Of a stretch of DNA of 64,000 nucleotides, positions 16,975 to 25,359 are shown piece by piece; the stretch's first letter is position 1; each line of letters starts with the position of its first letter. The notes under the pieces were generated by a model. The model made no database searches. It was given only the letters and a program-made list of their open reading frames with translations, and was not told where the DNA came from. Source of the DNA: a virus; the IMG/VR virus record IMGVR_UViG_3300011189_000001, positions 1-64,000 of that record. One strand, 5' to 3'. The position numbers and the translations under genes are program-made.

Positions 16975-17864
16975 TAGAGGCCCATGAATTTGCGGGGAGT
17001 CATAACGCCTTTACCCGTAACAGGGCCGAAGCTGGAGCGTACACCAAGTCCGTAACGACTCTGACGCAAACCACGCATGATTTTCACCGTGCGGCTCTTG
17101 TTTTCCATCATCTTATCGAAACGGCCTTCGGCGTTTTGCTTGATAGACTCGTATTTAGAAGACTTCTCGATGGACAAGGAAATGCCGCCGATACTGTAAT
17201 CGAATTCGTCGGCGATCCAGTTGAGGGCTAGAGCGATGCAAGCATGAACAGTCGCACCGGTCATAACCCACGGGATCCAATCACGTTTAGTGTTGACCAA
17301 CTGAGTCAAGTCCCGGAAATGTGTTTCGGGAGGCGAAGCGTTGATCGCGAACATGGCCTGTTCCATGTATTCGATCAATTCGTTGTCTTCCCAAATATAA
17401 GCGAAGACCCTGTTGTATTCGTTGACCGTACCCGAGGAAGTGGGCGGCCTGAAATGATAATGCTTATCGGGATTATTATCCCGGAGCAAAGTACGCAACC
17501 GTCTAATCAGGTCCGCCTGTACGGGCGTCCATAGCTGGGCTTGGATTTTGGACTCCTGTACGACCTCGAACTCTTGCATCACCGTGTACTGTGGTGAGGT
17601 GGTCGTCTCTTGTAGGGTCCAGCGGATCCTGTAAAGACCGTAGGCGGCATTCTCTGGGATCTGGAAGTGGGCGTAATAATGGCCCAACTCGATACGCACA
17701 GGGAGGCGATCAGACGGCCCTATAAGGACTTCGACGCCTGTCGTCACATCGTAAAGGGCGTAACTGATTGTATGAGGGTCGATCGGGGAGTTGCCGGAAT
17801 CAACTACCTGAATATCAAGATCATCGGGTTCCGTAATCGAACCGCGTGTCAATTCCAAGGGCAT
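16974..17864 (-). CDS. Head-tail connector / neck protein with Ig-like N-terminus
   Basis: 296 residues, ATG preceded by GGAG. Residues 1-110 form a beta-rich domain (VLIGPSDRLPVRIELGHYYA, AAYGLYRIRWTLQE) like the invasin/Ig-type domains of phage neck proteins. Residues 110-250 are helical with a conserved-looking FAYIWEDNELIEYMEQAMF and PWVMTGATVHACIALALNWI, the pattern of head-tail adaptor proteins of large myoviruses. The C-terminus is basic. It is grouped with a gp10-like completion protein and the Fn3-like virion protein, so a neck role is likely. The family assignment comes from layout, not a signature. Confidence 0.65.
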   Translation of the reverse strand: MPLELTRGSITEPDDLDIQVVDSGNSPIDPHTISYALYDVTTGVEVLIGPSDRLPVRIELGHYYAHFQIPENAAYGLYRIRWTLQETTTSPQYTVMQEFEVVQESKIQAQLWTPVQADLIRRLRTLLRDNNPDKHYHFRPPTSSGTVNEYNRVFAYIWEDNELIEYMEQAMFAINASPPETHFRDLTQLVNTKRDWIPWVMTGATVHACIALALNWIADEFDYSIGGISLSIEKSSKYESIKQNAEGRFDKMMENKSRTVKIMRGLRQSRYGLGVRSSFGPVTGKGVMTPRKFMGL

Positions 17865-17879
17865 AACTTGTATCTCCGA

Positions 17880-18116
17880 TCAAGGCATGTGGCATAATCG
17901 CTTGAGGTTGCGGATCTCATTGGCATGTCGAAGGGCGGACACTTGTGCCGTTCCCGCAAAATACCCGTCACGCATCCCCCGCATCTCATCGTCATTTTCA
18001 AAAATGAAATAGGTCTTGCGACCCACTTTCGATGAACCCGTGAACACGATGCCCGCCGCCTTTAGGAAAGCGGCGAAATACAGATCGCATGTTCGAAAAT
18101 CCTTTTTAACACTCAT
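17880..18116 (-). CDS. DUF5659-type small protein
   Basis: 78 residues. The pattern DLYFAAFLKAAGIVFTGSSK, then KTYFIFENDDEMRGMRDGYF and a C-terminal helix RHANEIRNLKRL matches the short DUF5659 family (CD-L-AAFL-G...FxFe...yfnG...), found in phages and metagenomic prokaryotes with no known function. No leader. It is just downstream of two class A leader genes and upstream of the neck protein. Confidence 0.6.
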   Translation of the reverse strand: MSVKKDFRTCDLYFAAFLKAAGIVFTGSSKVGRKTYFIFENDDEMRGMRDGYFAGTAQVSALRHANEIRNLKRLCHMP

Positions 18117-18142
18117 ATAACTTCATCAACTTAGGGTTCCGA

Positions 18143-18421
18143 TTAGCCCCCCAAGTCACTAACGTGTCGCTTGAGGTTTCGGATGTGATCTTTAAGCTCG
18201 TCTTTCAGACGCCGGGCGTTTTGGAGGTCGCCTTCGGTGTTAATCTCACCGACCACGCCTCTGATTTCAGCATCCACGTCCTGAAGGGTCTTGATCAACT
18301 TCTTGACCCGGCCCGGAGTTACCGCTTCCCTATCCAATTCAGCTAGGATAGGACGGAGGTGGGGACGTGATTCTTCACGGTACACGTTCAATCCAATAAG
18401 TGCGTCTTTTAGATCAGACAT
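18143..18421 (-). CDS. Class A leader protein, small helical
   Basis: 92 residues. It begins MSDLKDALIGLNVYREESRP and continues HLRPILAELDREA, a clear but divergent class A leader (G and L kept, RPHLRPILAEL kept). The body is a charged helical segment (RVKKLIKTLQDVDAEIRG; DELKDHIRNLKRHVSDL), probably a coiled coil. It follows the next class A gene by only three bases. Function unknown. Confidence 0.7.
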   Translation of the reverse strand: MSDLKDALIGLNVYREESRPHLRPILAELDREAVTPGRVKKLIKTLQDVDAEIRGVVGEINTEGDLQNARRLKDELKDHIRNLKRHVSDLGG

Positions 18422-18424
18422 GAA

Positions 18425-18748
18425 TTAGACCCCGTAATTGTTTTTCAGGTACCGCAAAGACTCTTTGGTATCCTTCAGGACCAGTTCCAACTGATCACGG
18501 AGGGTTTCCGCTGCTAAGTCTTTGCTGGGTCCGTCGTCCTCACGGATAAGCCCCTGAACAGCATCATCAAACGTACCGTCCAGTTCCTGTGATGCCCGAT
18601 CCATCTTGGATAGGAGGCGATCCATTTTACGGGAAATGGCTGCTTCCTTTTGAAGCTGTGCCAAGACCGGTCGGATATGATCCCGAAGGTCCGGGCGGTC
18701 CGTCCCTAGTTTGATTAAGTCATCCCGAAAGGAATTCTTATCGCTCAT
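18425..18748 (-). CDS. Class A leader protein, coiled coil (alternative upstream start at 18877)
   Basis: 107 residues from ATG 18748, which has GAGGA eight bases upstream and places the leader at the N-terminus (SFRDDLIKLGTDRPDLRDH, then IRPVLAQLQKEA). The same frame stays open to an ATG at 18877, adding 43 residues with two Cys and many Pro (ECHGPVEDQPSYCPALPRG); that start has only a weak ribosome binding site. The body is a charged coiled coil (SRKMDRLLSKMDRASQEL). Another class A gene with an upstream in-frame extension lies at 28878-29276. Confidence 0.7.
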   Translation of the reverse strand: MSDKNSFRDDLIKLGTDRPDLRDHIRPVLAQLQKEAAISRKMDRLLSKMDRASQELDGTFDDAVQGLIREDDGPSKDLAAETLRDQLELVLKDTKESLRYLKNNYGV

Positions 18749-18891
18749 GGTATCGTCCTCAGATTCAGCACCCCGAGGGAGTGCCGGGCAGTAAGAAGGT
18801 TGATCTTCCACTGGCCCGTGACACTCCCCATAATCGGAACGAGTCCGCAAGGGTTGGGTTGGATCGTAATTACGCATAGACTACACCCATC

Positions 18892-19311
18892 TTACAGGGT
18901 GAAAAGTGCGTCACCTGCATCGGTGAATACTTTGATCCATCCCTTGTCGACGAGGCCCTTCAGGACACCACCGTCGAAAGACAGAAGGAAATGTCCCGTC
19001 TCTACGAACGAATAAGACAACAGATCCTGTACATCCTGCTGCTCATCAGCCGTAAGACCTTCAGTAGTTACAGTGTCGATGTTGGCCAACGAAATGTCAC
19101 CCGCATCAACCGTACCTGCGATCACTGCAGCCGCATCTTCGGTAACCCCAAGGCTATCAAGCAATGCGTCCAGTGCCTCTACGTCCACGGGATGAATGTA
19201 ACGCTCCTGTCCGGGAGGGTTAATTGTGTGCTCTCGAAGGGATTGCTTCTTGTCGAGATCCTGCAAGAGGACCTTATCGAAGGGCGTACCCACTACGCTA
19301 ATTCTTGCCAT
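18892..19311 (-). CDS. Small virion-type protein with GVxKGL motif
   Basis: 139 residues from ATG 19311 with AGGAG upstream. It contains YIHPVDVEALDALLDSLGVT, a DIDTV-like beta segment, and near the C-terminus LSFDGGVLKGLVDKGWIKVF. The last motif recurs in the neighbour at 19695-20300 (SADSGVIKGLSDNGFLTV), so the two share a C-terminal or internal domain. Acidic and beta-rich, suggestive of a decoration or tail-associated protein. No family recognised. Confidence 0.6.
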   Translation of the reverse strand: MARISVVGTPFDKVLLQDLDKKQSLREHTINPPGQERYIHPVDVEALDALLDSLGVTEDAAAVIAGTVDAGDISLANIDTVTTEGLTADEQQDVQDLLSYSFVETGHFLLSFDGGVLKGLVDKGWIKVFTDAGDALFTL

Positions 19312-19312
19312 G

Positions 19313-19687
19313 TCAATTCTCCTGTGCAATGTTGGGGTCGAAATAACCCATGCGTTCTAGCCGTGCCAACTCCTCAAAAACCTTGCTCGCCAGATTGAAC
19401 ACTACTCCAACCTGCGCAAAGAACTCGGCCTGATTATACAAACGATCCCTCTTGACCTTCTCATACGCAATCGTCACATCGTGCTGATAGCGCCGCAATT
19501 TACTCGACGTGGGAAGGTCATCGAGGGGTAAACCTTTAACTTCTGAAACAAGACCTTTTACGACTTCCATGATCAAGGCTACCGTGTTCGTCTGTGCTAG
19601 ACGACGCGGCTGCCATAGGACGCCTCGAAAGTCCGCCCTATGCCGGGAAAGTGCTTCCCGGATCTGTTTAGCCTGTGTCTCATCCAT
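19313..19687 (-). CDS. Unknown helical protein
   Basis: 124 residues. Entirely helical by composition: MDETQAKQIREALSRHRADF, then VALIMEVVKGLVSEVKGLP, then LYNQAEFFAQVGVVFNLASK. No Cys, no membrane span, no leader. It lies between two related GVxKGL proteins and overlaps none of them beyond a few bases. It could be a chaperone or adaptor of the neighbours, but nothing in the sequence shows this. Confidence 0.6.
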   Translation of the reverse strand: MDETQAKQIREALSRHRADFRGVLWQPRRLAQTNTVALIMEVVKGLVSEVKGLPLDDLPTSSKLRRYQHDVTIAYEKVKRDRLYNQAEFFAQVGVVFNLASKVFEELARLERMGYFDPNIAQEN

Positions 19688-19694
19688 TTAATGA

Positions 19695-20300
19695 TTAGAC
19701 AGTTGCCGTTACAGTGCTGGTCACATCCTGACTGTTAGCCGTAACCGTTACTTCCGTAACCGTCGCAGCAAAGCCATGAGCGTTACCCGTGATGGTGATC
19801 TGCGTATCCGAAACAGATACTCCAGTATCAGCATCGGTAAGCTCAACCGAAGTAGCCCCATCCGTCACTGAAATGGAAGTTACATCGGGAGCGTAAGACG
19901 TGAAATTAGTACCGTCGATGGTGAGCGATCCATCATCCACAGTACCAATACTATCATCCCCACCCGTCGCATCGTCCATCGTGACTGCAGAAATCGTCGG
20001 AGCTGCAAGAGCACCGGTCGGAATCTCAGTGACCGTAAGAAAACCGTTATCCGACAGACCTTTGATAACGCCGCTATCCGCAGATAGACGAGCCTTATCG
20101 CTAGGGACGAGATCAACAAAGCCAGCCTTGGTCTGGTCAACCTTGACTAGATTGTCGCTGCCGAAATACGTGCGGTGATACGGCACGTAAACAGGCTGCT
20201 TGCGGTAAAAGCCGAACTCCTCATTGGGAAGCCCGGAATCAATATCTGTCACCAGAAGCGCACCATCGGTGCTCTGGGTATGTACAAGTCGAATGAGCAT
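19695..20300 (-). CDS. Virion-type protein with GVxKGL motif and IPT/TIG-like C-terminal domain
   Basis: 201 residues, ATG with GGAGG upstream. The N-terminal half has PVYVPYHRTYFGSDNLVKV and SADSGVIKGLSDNGFLTV, related to the gene at 18892-19311. The C-terminal half (from about residue 105) is a Thr/Ser/Asp-rich beta sandwich with GGDDSIGTVDDGSLTIDGTN and DTQITITGNAHGFAATVTEV, resembling IPT/TIG or Ig-like surface domains. Such sandwiches commonly mediate surface binding. A head or tail decoration role is inferred. Confidence 0.65.
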   Translation of the reverse strand: MLIRLVHTQSTDGALLVTDIDSGLPNEEFGFYRKQPVYVPYHRTYFGSDNLVKVDQTKAGFVDLVPSDKARLSADSGVIKGLSDNGFLTVTEIPTGALAAPTISAVTMDDATGGDDSIGTVDDGSLTIDGTNFTSYAPDVTSISVTDGATSVELTDADTGVSVSDTQITITGNAHGFAATVTEVTVTANSQDVTSTVTATV

Positions 20301-20365
20301 GGAAGCCTCCGAAGCGTTAAGTAGATCCTTTGACCTACTATATCAAAACTTTATCGACGCCCCGT

Positions 20366-21319
20366 TTACAAGCTGGGGCTGTGAGAAAGTACCAAGTAAA
20401 TTTCAACATCAACATCAATCCCATCGCTCCGAACGCTAAAGCGCTCGAAACCCGGTCGGTTATCACTAAACTTTTCGTTCGATCCGACCGAGATCTCCGA
20501 AGATCCAGTGCCAAAGGAAACAAACACGTTATCACCAGCCGACACATTTCGGATTGAAAAGTCAATAGCTTTGCGCGGCAACTCAAAGGTCAAAGCATCA
20601 TCTTGCGAAGCACCTGCGGGGGCCGTCCCCGTAAGAAGCAACGGAGTCCTTTGATCCCTATACTGTTGCGTGGACATGACTATTTCGATCGGTTTCGTAT
20701 GTACTTCCACACCGCCAAACACCGGCGACGTCTGGAAAAACAAAACGTCTTTATCGTCCAACGAATAGTCTGCCGGATCAAAAAGGAACCGGGTTCGGTT
20801 CTGTAGCTGGTTGGCGTAAACCTGATTCGCCATCATAGCGTTTGACGACTGGTATTTGTCCGACCGCGCCCCGCTCACAAAAGAAACTGTTTCCATTGCA
20901 GCAAATGCCCCGTCCCAATTGGCGGCGTTCTTGACCGCATAGGATTCAGGTCTAACGGGAACCAATGTAATGGTGCCACCGTCGTCTGTAGTCGACGCTG
21001 CGTAATTGTAAATCTGATTGTAAGTATCCACCGGCGTCTGGCCAAACTTATCGAACCGGATGTATAGCTCGCTTGCTGTGGGACCGTCGAAAGCTGTTAC
21101 TGCTTGTGACGAAGCATTGATCTGCGCTTTGAAATCAGCGACAATCGTTGCCGAATCGTCCGCACCTGCAGTCGTATCCTCGGAGCCGAAAAGGCCATCA
21201 AAGATAGAAACGGTGTAGGTGCCCGTGCCAGTTGTGCCGTCGTTGACTGTGAGCTTCAACCAAAAATGGTCTTCGATCAGAGCGTCTACGAGGTGGTCTT
21301 CTCGCCGATGGATATACAT
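20366..21319 (-). CDS. Beta-rich virion protein
   Basis: 317 residues, ATG with GAGGTAA upstream. It begins MYIHRREDHLVDALIEDHFW, has a Gly/Thr/Asp-rich beta domain (GTYTVSIFDGLFGSEDTTAG), a central DKYQSSNAMMANQVYANQLQ helix, and a C-terminal beta half with VFVSFGTGSSEISVGSNEKF. The composition is typical of capsid or tail surface proteins. It is separated by only two bases from the zinc ribbon gene. Specific family not recognised. Confidence 0.65.
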   Translation of the reverse strand: MYIHRREDHLVDALIEDHFWLKLTVNDGTTGTGTYTVSIFDGLFGSEDTTAGADDSATIVADFKAQINASSQAVTAFDGPTASELYIRFDKFGQTPVDTYNQIYNYAASTTDDGGTITLVPVRPESYAVKNAANWDGAFAAMETVSFVSGARSDKYQSSNAMMANQVYANQLQNRTRFLFDPADYSLDDKDVLFFQTSPVFGGVEVHTKPIEIVMSTQQYRDQRTPLLLTGTAPAGASQDDALTFELPRKAIDFSIRNVSAGDNVFVSFGTGSSEISVGSNEKFSDNRPGFERFSVRSDGIDVDVEIYLVLSHSPSL

Positions 21320-21321
21320 GA

Positions 21322-21723
21322 TCAGTTACCTCGCTGTTTTGCCCGTTCACGATGGATCAACGGCTCATAAGACAAGGTGCTCTTGCCATCGGCCCTTGCC
21401 GCATCTTGAGCCTCTTCCCAACTCTGGGCTTCTTCGCCTTTGTAGTTGGGCTTGAGGGTTGGGCGGATATGGTTTTTCTCTTGACGCCGGGCCATATACT
21501 TCGACCGTCGCTTGCGGTACTTCTTCTCCGCGTAGTTCTTATCGGCCCACGCATCGCCTTTGAAACTGAACATCATGCCTTCCGCATCGAATACGAAATC
21601 GGCTGTTCCGTCACATTCGGTGCAATCAATGCCCGCCTCTTTCGTGTCGTCAAAATCGTCGACCGAAAGTTTCACTGTCTGGACGTGATCACATTCGTTG
21701 CACTTGAAATCGTACTTTCTCAT
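21322..21723 (-). CDS. FmdB-like zinc ribbon protein
   Basis: 133 residues, ATG after GGGAG. It begins MRKYDFKCNECDHVQTVKLS and has a second pair CTECDGTADF, the FmdB-type ribbon with YxFxCxxCxH. The middle is strongly basic (YRKRRSKYMARRQEKNHI) and the C-terminus has QSWEEAQDAARADG. Same architecture as 4623-5060: N-terminal ribbon plus long basic tail. It overlaps the upstream gene by four bases. Possible nucleic-acid or zinc binding; no specific role visible. Confidence 0.75.
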   Translation of the reverse strand: MRKYDFKCNECDHVQTVKLSVDDFDDTKEAGIDCTECDGTADFVFDAEGMMFSFKGDAWADKNYAEKKYRKRRSKYMARRQEKNHIRPTLKPNYKGEEAQSWEEAQDAARADGKSTLSYEPLIHRERAKQRGN

Positions 21724-22148
21724 TTGACTCCCTTCTTTTGCCGTAACTTCTGAATATATCGTGCGGTAACTTTGCCTGCGGTCAAGAGCATCTCCGGGGA
21801 AAAGACCCCTTTGTGTGGGTTCACCACATCCCGGCCCAGAAACGGCCCGAAATAGCGATCACCTAAAATCTCTTTAGCAAGCGCTTCTGCCCTATTCTTA
21901 CATTCGATCGCTTGTTGTGCAATCGCCTCCGCCTCCGCCTTGAATTTATAAAAGCGCATGGCAGCATCGAAAAGTTCCTCTTCGGTACAATCCAACTCTT
22001 GCAAAAGGAAAGGCAAGTCCTCTGTACGACTGAGCAAGGAGGCCACCACGTGCTGGACCGAATCCAGATGCTCCGCCGTCAAGCGGATGTTCCTTGCCAA
22101 CTCGTAAACCTTGTTGGCAAAGGGGCTTATGCCTCCTTTCTTGTCCAC
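21720..22148 (-). CDS. Unknown helical protein
   Basis: 142 residues from a GTG at 22148, whose first base is shared with the TAG stop of the upstream gene, so translation is coupled. Mostly helical: ANKVYELARNIRLTAEHLDS, a central FDAAMRFYKFKAEAEAIAQ, and a basic end KVTARYIQKLRQKKGVK. No leader at the N-terminus, although the C-terminal KVTARYIQ resembles the class B core; this may be coincidence. Function unknown. Confidence 0.6.
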   Translation of the reverse strand: MDKKGGISPFANKVYELARNIRLTAEHLDSVQHVVASLLSRTEDLPFLLQELDCTEEELFDAAMRFYKFKAEAEAIAQQAIECKNRAEALAKEILGDRYFGPFLGRDVVNPHKGVFSPEMLLTAGKVTARYIQKLRQKKGVK

Positions 22149-23224
22149 TATATCACCTGTGGCTTGCGATCGAAATAAATCCGCTTCGACTCTAACAGCG
22201 CCTTGTACATGTGCTTACATACAAAGTTGTTGTTTTCAGGATCTCGGATCTGCGGGGTGTCCAAGGTGCCCCGTGGGTTCTTCGGCGAATAAAGGTAGTC
22301 ACCCTTGTATGCGTGGTATTCACTACCCCCGTATCGCCAATGTGGACATGAACAAGACAGCTTCACGTCCGCTTCCCAATAGTGTCGCTGATCCTCGTCC
22401 TCTGGAGGGACCGCCCGAATCTTAACCGTGTAGGTCTTGTTCCCGCTGGTCGCCTTGTACGTAAGGGTGTTCGTTATCTGGTTGTGATCGCTTTGAAGAA
22501 GGCTAACGTCGTTAGCGCGCCGTTCAATGTCACCATCCAACCCTTGGATGATTTCAGTAATCTTCTTGGCCTGTTTAAGCCTCGAAAACGAAACGCGCAC
22601 GGGACGGTACTTTAACAGGTACCCCGCAATCACCTCGTGGATCAAAGACTTATCCATTAGTGGGGTGCTGACCTCAACTTCCGGCAACATATCTTGCGTG
22701 ATTTCAGGCTTAGTCACGTCCACAGATAGGTCCGAGAAGTCTGTCTCAGCGGGTGGAGGTACTTCGGAGTTAAGCCCCTCGTCGTCCACCACTTTATCAT
22801 TGTCGTCGATATAGGTAGGGAGGCCCTGCATCTCTTGGACGTCAACCGTAAGTTCCGCCAAGCGACTCATGTGCTCCAAAGCCACACGACGTGCAACCTT
22901 TTCACCCTTGAGGGCCTTATCCAATTCTTTGCGAACAGCCGGGTTAAGGTCGTCAGCGGCGCTCGTAAGCCCGAGCTTCTCTACGATGTATGATATCACC
23001 GCCATCTGATCCTGCATGTCCTCTAGAGCCGCCTGATAGAGGAAAATCATGTCCCCGGCTTCCTTGTAGATGTGGTCCTTTTTCTCGGACTCATCCACTA
23101 GCGAAATAGCCCGCTCAGTGAGATCTCCTAGTTTGGAGAGATCAATGCGGGCTTCGGAGACGGCCTTTTGCAAATGATCGCAAAGGACACGGGACAGGTA
23201 TTTTTTGGCGACCTTACGGTGCAT
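22148..23224 (-). CDS. SWIM zinc finger protein with class B leader
   Basis: 358 residues, ATG with AAGGA upstream. The N-terminus MHRKVAKKYLSRVLCDHLQK is a class B leader. A helical region (about 20-180) is followed by an alpha/beta segment (FSRLKQAKKITEIIQGLD; TLTYKATSGNKTYTVKI) and a C-terminal SWIM-type finger: C291-S-C293-PHW ... C336-K-H338 (CxCx(n)CxH). SWIM domains bind DNA or protein partners. The combination with a leader suggests a packaged nucleic-acid binding protein (inference). It is separated from the upstream structural gene by a UUCG hairpin. Confidence 0.75.
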   Translation of the reverse strand: MHRKVAKKYLSRVLCDHLQKAVSEARIDLSKLGDLTERAISLVDESEKKDHIYKEAGDMIFLYQAALEDMQDQMAVISYIVEKLGLTSAADDLNPAVRKELDKALKGEKVARRVALEHMSRLAELTVDVQEMQGLPTYIDDNDKVVDDEGLNSEVPPPAETDFSDLSVDVTKPEITQDMLPEVEVSTPLMDKSLIHEVIAGYLLKYRPVRVSFSRLKQAKKITEIIQGLDGDIERRANDVSLLQSDHNQITNTLTYKATSGNKTYTVKIRAVPPEDEDQRHYWEADVKLSCSCPHWRYGGSEYHAYKGDYLYSPKNPRGTLDTPQIRDPENNNFVCKHMYKALLESKRIYFDRKPQVI

Positions 23225-23237
23225 TAAAACATCCTTG

Positions 23238-23265
23238 ATGGGGGACCCCCGAAGGAGCCCCCCAT
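23238..23265 (-). terminator. Strong UUCG-capped hairpin, attenuator or terminator
   Basis: On the minus strand the 28 bases form a 12-bp stem (ATGGGGGGCTCC with GGGGTCCCCCAT, two G-T wobbles) closed by a TTCG tetraloop. It starts seven bases after the stop of 23272-24255. No uninterrupted T tract follows directly, though GTTTT occurs nine bases later, just before the next start. It may attenuate transcription, stabilise the upstream mRNA end or be a processing site. Confidence 0.65.
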
Positions 23266-23271
23266 GTTTAA

Positions 23272-24255
23272 TTAGTCACCAAGGTTCAGATTCGGGAACT
23301 GCTTGGCAATATGCTTTTTCATCGCGCTCGACTCAACCGCATATACCGTGCAAACGAAAAGCGGGTTACCGTTCTCGTCAAGGTTCTTGAGCTTGGTTTT
23401 CCAGTGCTGACCGAAATCCCAATCAAAGTTCGGCATCATCTGACGTGCAAAGGCCAGACGGGAATCCTTGTTGGTAACGTTGAAATCCTCTTCCGTCGCC
23501 TCAACCTCTTGCGAAGTGTTGGCTACGACCGGAGCATCGTTACCGTCCCAGACACCTTCGGGAAGGCTGTCTTGGGTTGAAGAATTCGTGGTATCAGCGG
23601 CGGTCTGAGAAACGCCGTCCGTGCTGAACTGAATGCCTTCACGAATTTGCTTTTGCTGTTGCTTGGCAGCAACCTGCTTCTTCAAGTCGGCAATCTCACG
23701 CGCCATCTTACGGCGCTCAAGCTCCTTGAAATGGGCTGCCTTGTCGTTGCGCTGGGGGCCTTCTTCCATCTGACGAATAGCGTTGTGACTCAGCTTATCG
23801 ATCCGGGTTGATTCCGACTTCGAGGCTTCACCTGCTTTCGTCTTGAAAGCAACGCCACCAACTTCTTCGCCACCCTGCGCGCTCACCACACCGCTACCTT
23901 GACGGTGGTTGCCTTCGCGGAAATTCTCAATCGTGCTAACCTCACGCTCCTCATCGGCCATAGTCGCCGTGCTGGCTACTACATCTTCGCCTTGAGGGGT
24001 TGCGGCACGCATGTTGATATTGGCTGCTACGGGCTTGAAATCAGATCCACCACCAATACCCAACTCCTCAGCCGAGATCAACCACTTGGCTTCGATAGCG
24101 GATACAAGACGTGGGAAATTATACTCTCGACCCTCGATCTTGGCGATACTTCCATCGTATTCTACGACGGTGCCTTTAGCGACGACGATGTTGTTTTCCT
24201 TGTCCTGCCCGATGTTGAACTTCGTTGCAGCAATGTACTCTTCGAACTCAGCCAT
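23272..24255 (-). CDS. Large structural-type protein of tagged cluster
   Basis: 327 residues from ATG 24255 with AAGGAG seven bases upstream. The N-terminal third has IVVAKGTVVEYDGSIAKIEG followed by YNFPRLVSAIEAKWL, a beta-strand plus helix module that recurs in large phage virion proteins. The middle is hydrophilic with many Glu, Gln and Lys (KKQVAAKQQQKQIREG), probably disordered or coiled. The C-terminus is compact, with MMPNFDWDFGQHWKTKLKNL and LFVCTVYAVESSAMKKHIAK. Its function is unknown; abundance in the virion is plausible. Confidence 0.65.
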   Translation of the reverse strand: MAEFEEYIAATKFNIGQDKENNIVVAKGTVVEYDGSIAKIEGREYNFPRLVSAIEAKWLISAEELGIGGGSDFKPVAANINMRAATPQGEDVVASTATMADEEREVSTIENFREGNHRQGSGVVSAQGGEEVGGVAFKTKAGEASKSESTRIDKLSHNAIRQMEEGPQRNDKAAHFKELERRKMAREIADLKKQVAAKQQQKQIREGIQFSTDGVSQTAADTTNSSTQDSLPEGVWDGNDAPVVANTSQEVEATEEDFNVTNKDSRLAFARQMMPNFDWDFGQHWKTKLKNLDENGNPLFVCTVYAVESSAMKKHIAKQFPNLNLGD

Positions 24256-24348
24256 GATGTACTCCTTCAACTCGAAAGTAGTTCCGTTGCGGAAATCGCA
24301 CTTACATTTTCTATAAAACGATTACCGCTTTTGGAGGGTACCGAGCCG

Positions 24349-25359
24349 TCAGGAGATCATGTGAGCGCAGTTGTAAAGACCATCGGCTACAGAATCATAG
24401 CCTAATGCCTTAACTGTGTGTCCAAGCCAACCTATAGAATTAGCCGCTGTCGGGACGAGATCTTGGGGGTTTTCATCAAAGGCGGCCCTAAAGACTTCAC
24501 ACGCATTGATGAGTTCGCGGGCGTCCACCATCGCTTCAACCCACTTGATCGTTTTTTGGGGAACACCGTTGACCAGTAAAAGCAATTTTTGACGCACCAA
24601 GGAAGCTACGTCGTGGAGTCCAGCATGATCTAGGAAAGTTGCTAGTGTGTGGGTTCCAAAAGTGAACAGCGCCCACCGCACGTCCTCCGAATCCGGCATG
24701 GTATCGGAGATCGTGTATAGAAGGGTGCGGGCGTCTTCAGCGAGGTCCATGTCCTTTACGGCAGCCGTCACCGAAGAGTGCATGGTGCCCATATCCAGAT
24801 CACCGTTACCAAATGGCCGAACCAAACGACGGGCCTTCAAAAAGTCACCGTCTAGGTATTCGATCCAACCAAACACGTTGGTAGGGTTCTTGAGCTTTTC
24901 CTCGGCGAAACCCTCTTGGGTAAATTTGGCGTGCCGCATTCCGATCGCATTCACGAAACCGGCATTCAGAGTGAGTGTGATATCACTTTCGAATTCATCG
25001 TCACTTGGGGCTACGCGCACGTCCATATAGAAACGCGGGGCAAGGGGTTCCGTGGTGTCTTTCAGGACAATGTATTTAGAAACCACATTGTACTGGACCC
25101 CATCCCCACGTTCCAACGCCGACTCTTCGAAATCGACCTTCCGTCCAATTGCTTGATAGAGGTACATTTCGTATTCACGACGAAACCCTCTGATCTTTTT
25201 GCTCAGACGCTCCGCCTGTTTTTGCAAGGCGTTCATGCGTCTACGGCTATCACCCTGCAGGTTGCAATTAGACATAGCACGGCGCACACACCCCTCAAGC
25301 TCCTTGCGAAGTTGGGGGTGCGAATACGCCTGTTGTGCTAGCTGGTCAAGATCACTCAT
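24349..25359 (-). CDS. Unknown protein with degenerate class A leader
   Basis: 336 residues. MSDLDQLAQQAYSHPQLRKE follows the class A layout (helix, then P-x-L-R) but lacks the LIRLG core. A basic helical stretch follows (RRRMNALQKQAERLSKKIR), then a beta-rich region (FYMDVRVAPSDDEFESDITL) and a helical C-terminal half (LLYTISDTMPDSEDVRWALF; HTLATFLDHAGLHDVASLVR). It overlaps the upstream gene by one base. No known domain; possibly a packaged protein. Confidence 0.65.
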   Translation of the reverse strand: MSDLDQLAQQAYSHPQLRKELEGCVRRAMSNCNLQGDSRRRMNALQKQAERLSKKIRGFRREYEMYLYQAIGRKVDFEESALERGDGVQYNVVSKYIVLKDTTEPLAPRFYMDVRVAPSDDEFESDITLTLNAGFVNAIGMRHAKFTQEGFAEEKLKNPTNVFGWIEYLDGDFLKARRLVRPFGNGDLDMGTMHSSVTAAVKDMDLAEDARTLLYTISDTMPDSEDVRWALFTFGTHTLATFLDHAGLHDVASLVRQKLLLLVNGVPQKTIKWVEAMVDARELINACEVFRAAFDENPQDLVPTAANSIGWLGHTVKALGYDSVADGLYNCAHMIS

